From: Leadbetterella byssophila DSM 17132
GTDB taxonomy: Bacteria > Bacteroidota > Bacteroidia > Cytophagales > Spirosomataceae
Length of the DNA: 64,000 nucleotides
Reading direction: 5' to 3'
Assembly (NCBI RefSeq): GCF_000166395.1
Contig: NC_014655.1
Coordinates: 372,001-436,000 of the forward strand
The stretch's first letter is position 1, and each line of letters opens with the position of its first letter. Made by a program: the position numbers and the translations under genes. Below the pieces are notes generated by a model. The model did no database searches. It was given only the letters and a program-made list of their open reading frames with translations, and was not told the DNA's origin. Shown in pieces: positions 62,860 through 64,000 of this stretch.

Positions 62860-64000
62860 TTGATATTGTAGGATTGAGCAAAAGTGTGATAGGAGAGCAC
62901 ACACCTTTTATCAAGACTTTCATGGAAAAAAACTGTCATGCCACGGTAGAACCCGTGTTCCCAGCAGTAACCACTACGGCTCAATCTGTATATTTAACCG
63001 GAAAGCTACCGAGAGAACACGGGATTGTAGGGAACGGATGGTTTGACAGGAAGGAGAATGAGGTGAAGTTTTGGAAGCAATCTAACGGACTGGTAGAAGC
63101 GGAGAAAATCTGGGAAAGAGCCAAGTTAATTGATCCAGATTTTACATGCTCCGTCATGTTTTGGTGGTACAATATGTATTTGAGTGCCGATTATTCTGTT
63201 ACCCCTAGGCCGCAGTATCATTCAGATGGTTTGAAATTGCCGGATTGTTATTCTTTTCCACCAGAACTGAGAGATGAGTTGCAGGATAGGATAGGAACAT
63301 TTCCCCTGTTTCATTTTTGGGGGCCAAATGCTGATATTAGATCTTCCAGATGGATAGCAGATGCCTCTTTGTATGTGGATCAAAAATTTGATCCCACGCT
63401 TACTTTAATCTATTTACCACACTTAGATTATGGTTTGCAGAAGTTCGGTCCGGACTTAGCTAAGATTTCTAAGGAGCTTAGAGAAGTGGATCAGTTGGTA
63501 GAAGAGCTGGTAAATTATTATCAAAAGAAAGGTGCTCATATCGTTTTACTATCTGAGTACGGAATTAATCCGGTATCCAGACCTATACATATCAACAGAA
63601 TTCTGAGAACTGAGGGGTATATCAAGGTTCGCCTTGAGAGCGGCAGGGAACTATTGGATGCAGGAGCATCAGATGCATTTTCAGTGTCTGATCATCAGGT
63701 GGCACATATTTATATCAAAGATCAAAGGAAAAAGGAGGAGCTAAGGGGACTTTTTGAAAAGATAGATGGGGTGGCGCAAGTCTTGGATTCTAAGGAAAAG
63801 GAGGAAATGGGTCTTGATCATGAGCGTGCAGGAGATTTGGTGTTGATGGCGGATACAGATGCATGGTTTACATACTATTACTGGTTAGAGGACGGTAAAG
63901 CTCCGGATTTTGCTAGGTCTGTAGAAATTCATAAAAAGCCGGGTTATGATCCTGCTGAGATGTTTTTGGATCCGCACCAACCTTTGGTAAAATTAAAGGC
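62838..64000 (+). CDS. eboF: Alkaline-phosphatase-superfamily protein EboF, 3' end outside window
   Basis: The frame is open from ATG 62838 to the window end (387 codons). It starts MGKKTVVIDIVGLS, with a metal-ligand Asp, followed by the type I phosphodiesterase / nucleotide pyrophosphatase nucleophile region FPAVTTTAQSVYLTG (Thr), REHGIVGNGW, YLPHLDYGLQ and, near the end, a SDHQVAHIY metal site and DPAEMFLDPHQ. No signal peptide is seen, so it should act in the cytoplasm. It overlaps eboE by 22 bp and completes the eboA-F order. Confidence 0.92.
   Translation, partial: MGKKTVVIDIVGLSKSVIGEHTPFIKTFMEKNCHATVEPVFPAVTTTAQSVYLTGKLPREHGIVGNGWFDRKENEVKFWKQSNGLVEAEKIWERAKLIDPDFTCSVMFWWYNMYLSADYSVTPRPQYHSDGLKLPDCYSFPPELRDELQDRIGTFPLFHFWGPNADIRSSRWIADASLYVDQKFDPTLTLIYLPHLDYGLQKFGPDLAKISKELREVDQLVEELVNYYQKKGAHIVLLSEYGINPVSRPIHINRILRTEGYIKVRLESGRELLDAGASDAFSVSDHQVAHIYIKDQRKKEELRGLFEKIDGVAQVLDSKEKEEMGLDHERAGDLVLMADTDAWFTYYYWLEDGKAPDFARSVEIHKKPGYDPAEMFLDPHQPLVKLK

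Overview
The window looks like a piece of a Bacteroidota chromosome, probably a free-living Cytophagales-type organism. The grounds are two SusC/SusD pairs, a hybrid two-component regulator, a giant SprB-repeat protein with a type IX secretion (T9SS) tail, an ECF sigma factor followed by an anti-sigma/beta-barrel fusion, and a promoter of the TTTG-N18-TAnnTTTG type in front of a TPP riboswitch. The genus is inference only.

Region 1 (1-34.6 kb) is a long catabolic supercluster. It opens with the 3' part of a hybrid sensor/AraC regulator and a convergent DeoR-type repressor. A SusC/SusD pair follows, then a chain of mostly overlapping genes: an exported calcineurin-type phosphoesterase, an anion-type MFS carrier, an FAD-dependent oxidoreductase, an exported endonuclease/exonuclease/phosphatase-fold enzyme, a polyol-permease-type MFS carrier, a D-2-hydroxyacid dehydrogenase, two FGGY kinases, a histidine phosphatase, an exported glycerophosphodiesterase and an exported nucleoside hydrolase, closed by a strong terminator at 21.8 kb. 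After a reverse-strand gene of unknown function, a second run holds ribokinase, a lipoprotein nucleoside hydrolase, a GRP-family sugar carrier, a second SusC/SusD pair, and a module of two paralogous propeller proteins flanking an aberrant nucleoside-hydrolase-like protein. Together they suggest capture of a phosphodiester- and pentose/polyol-containing substrate (nucleosides/nucleotides, teichoic-acid-like polymers or glycerophosphodiesters), removal of phosphate and base outside the cytoplasm, and import and phosphorylation of the sugar or polyol. The substrate is not known from sequence.

Region 2 (34.7-38.3 kb) has a HAD sugar phosphatase converging on a thiM-thiE-thiD-tenA thiamine salvage operon (reverse strand) with a clear TPP riboswitch and promoter.

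Region 3 (38.3-50.8 kb) is one 3453-residue secreted protein with 31 SprB-type repeats organised as 228-bp monomers and 465-bp dimers, six HYR-like domains and a T9SS sorting domain. Directly upstream lies a decayed copy of its own C-terminal region.

Region 4 (50.8-57.9 kb) has rhlE and a basic cold-shock-domain protein, a secreted lipase, an ECF sigma/anti-sigma-barrel pair and a cytochrome-YceI-DUF5777 operon.

Region 5 (58.0-64 kb) is a complete-order ebo operon (eboA-B-C-D-E-F, eboF cut by the window end), a widespread cluster linked to trafficking or processing of specialised metabolites, whose chemistry is still poorly defined.
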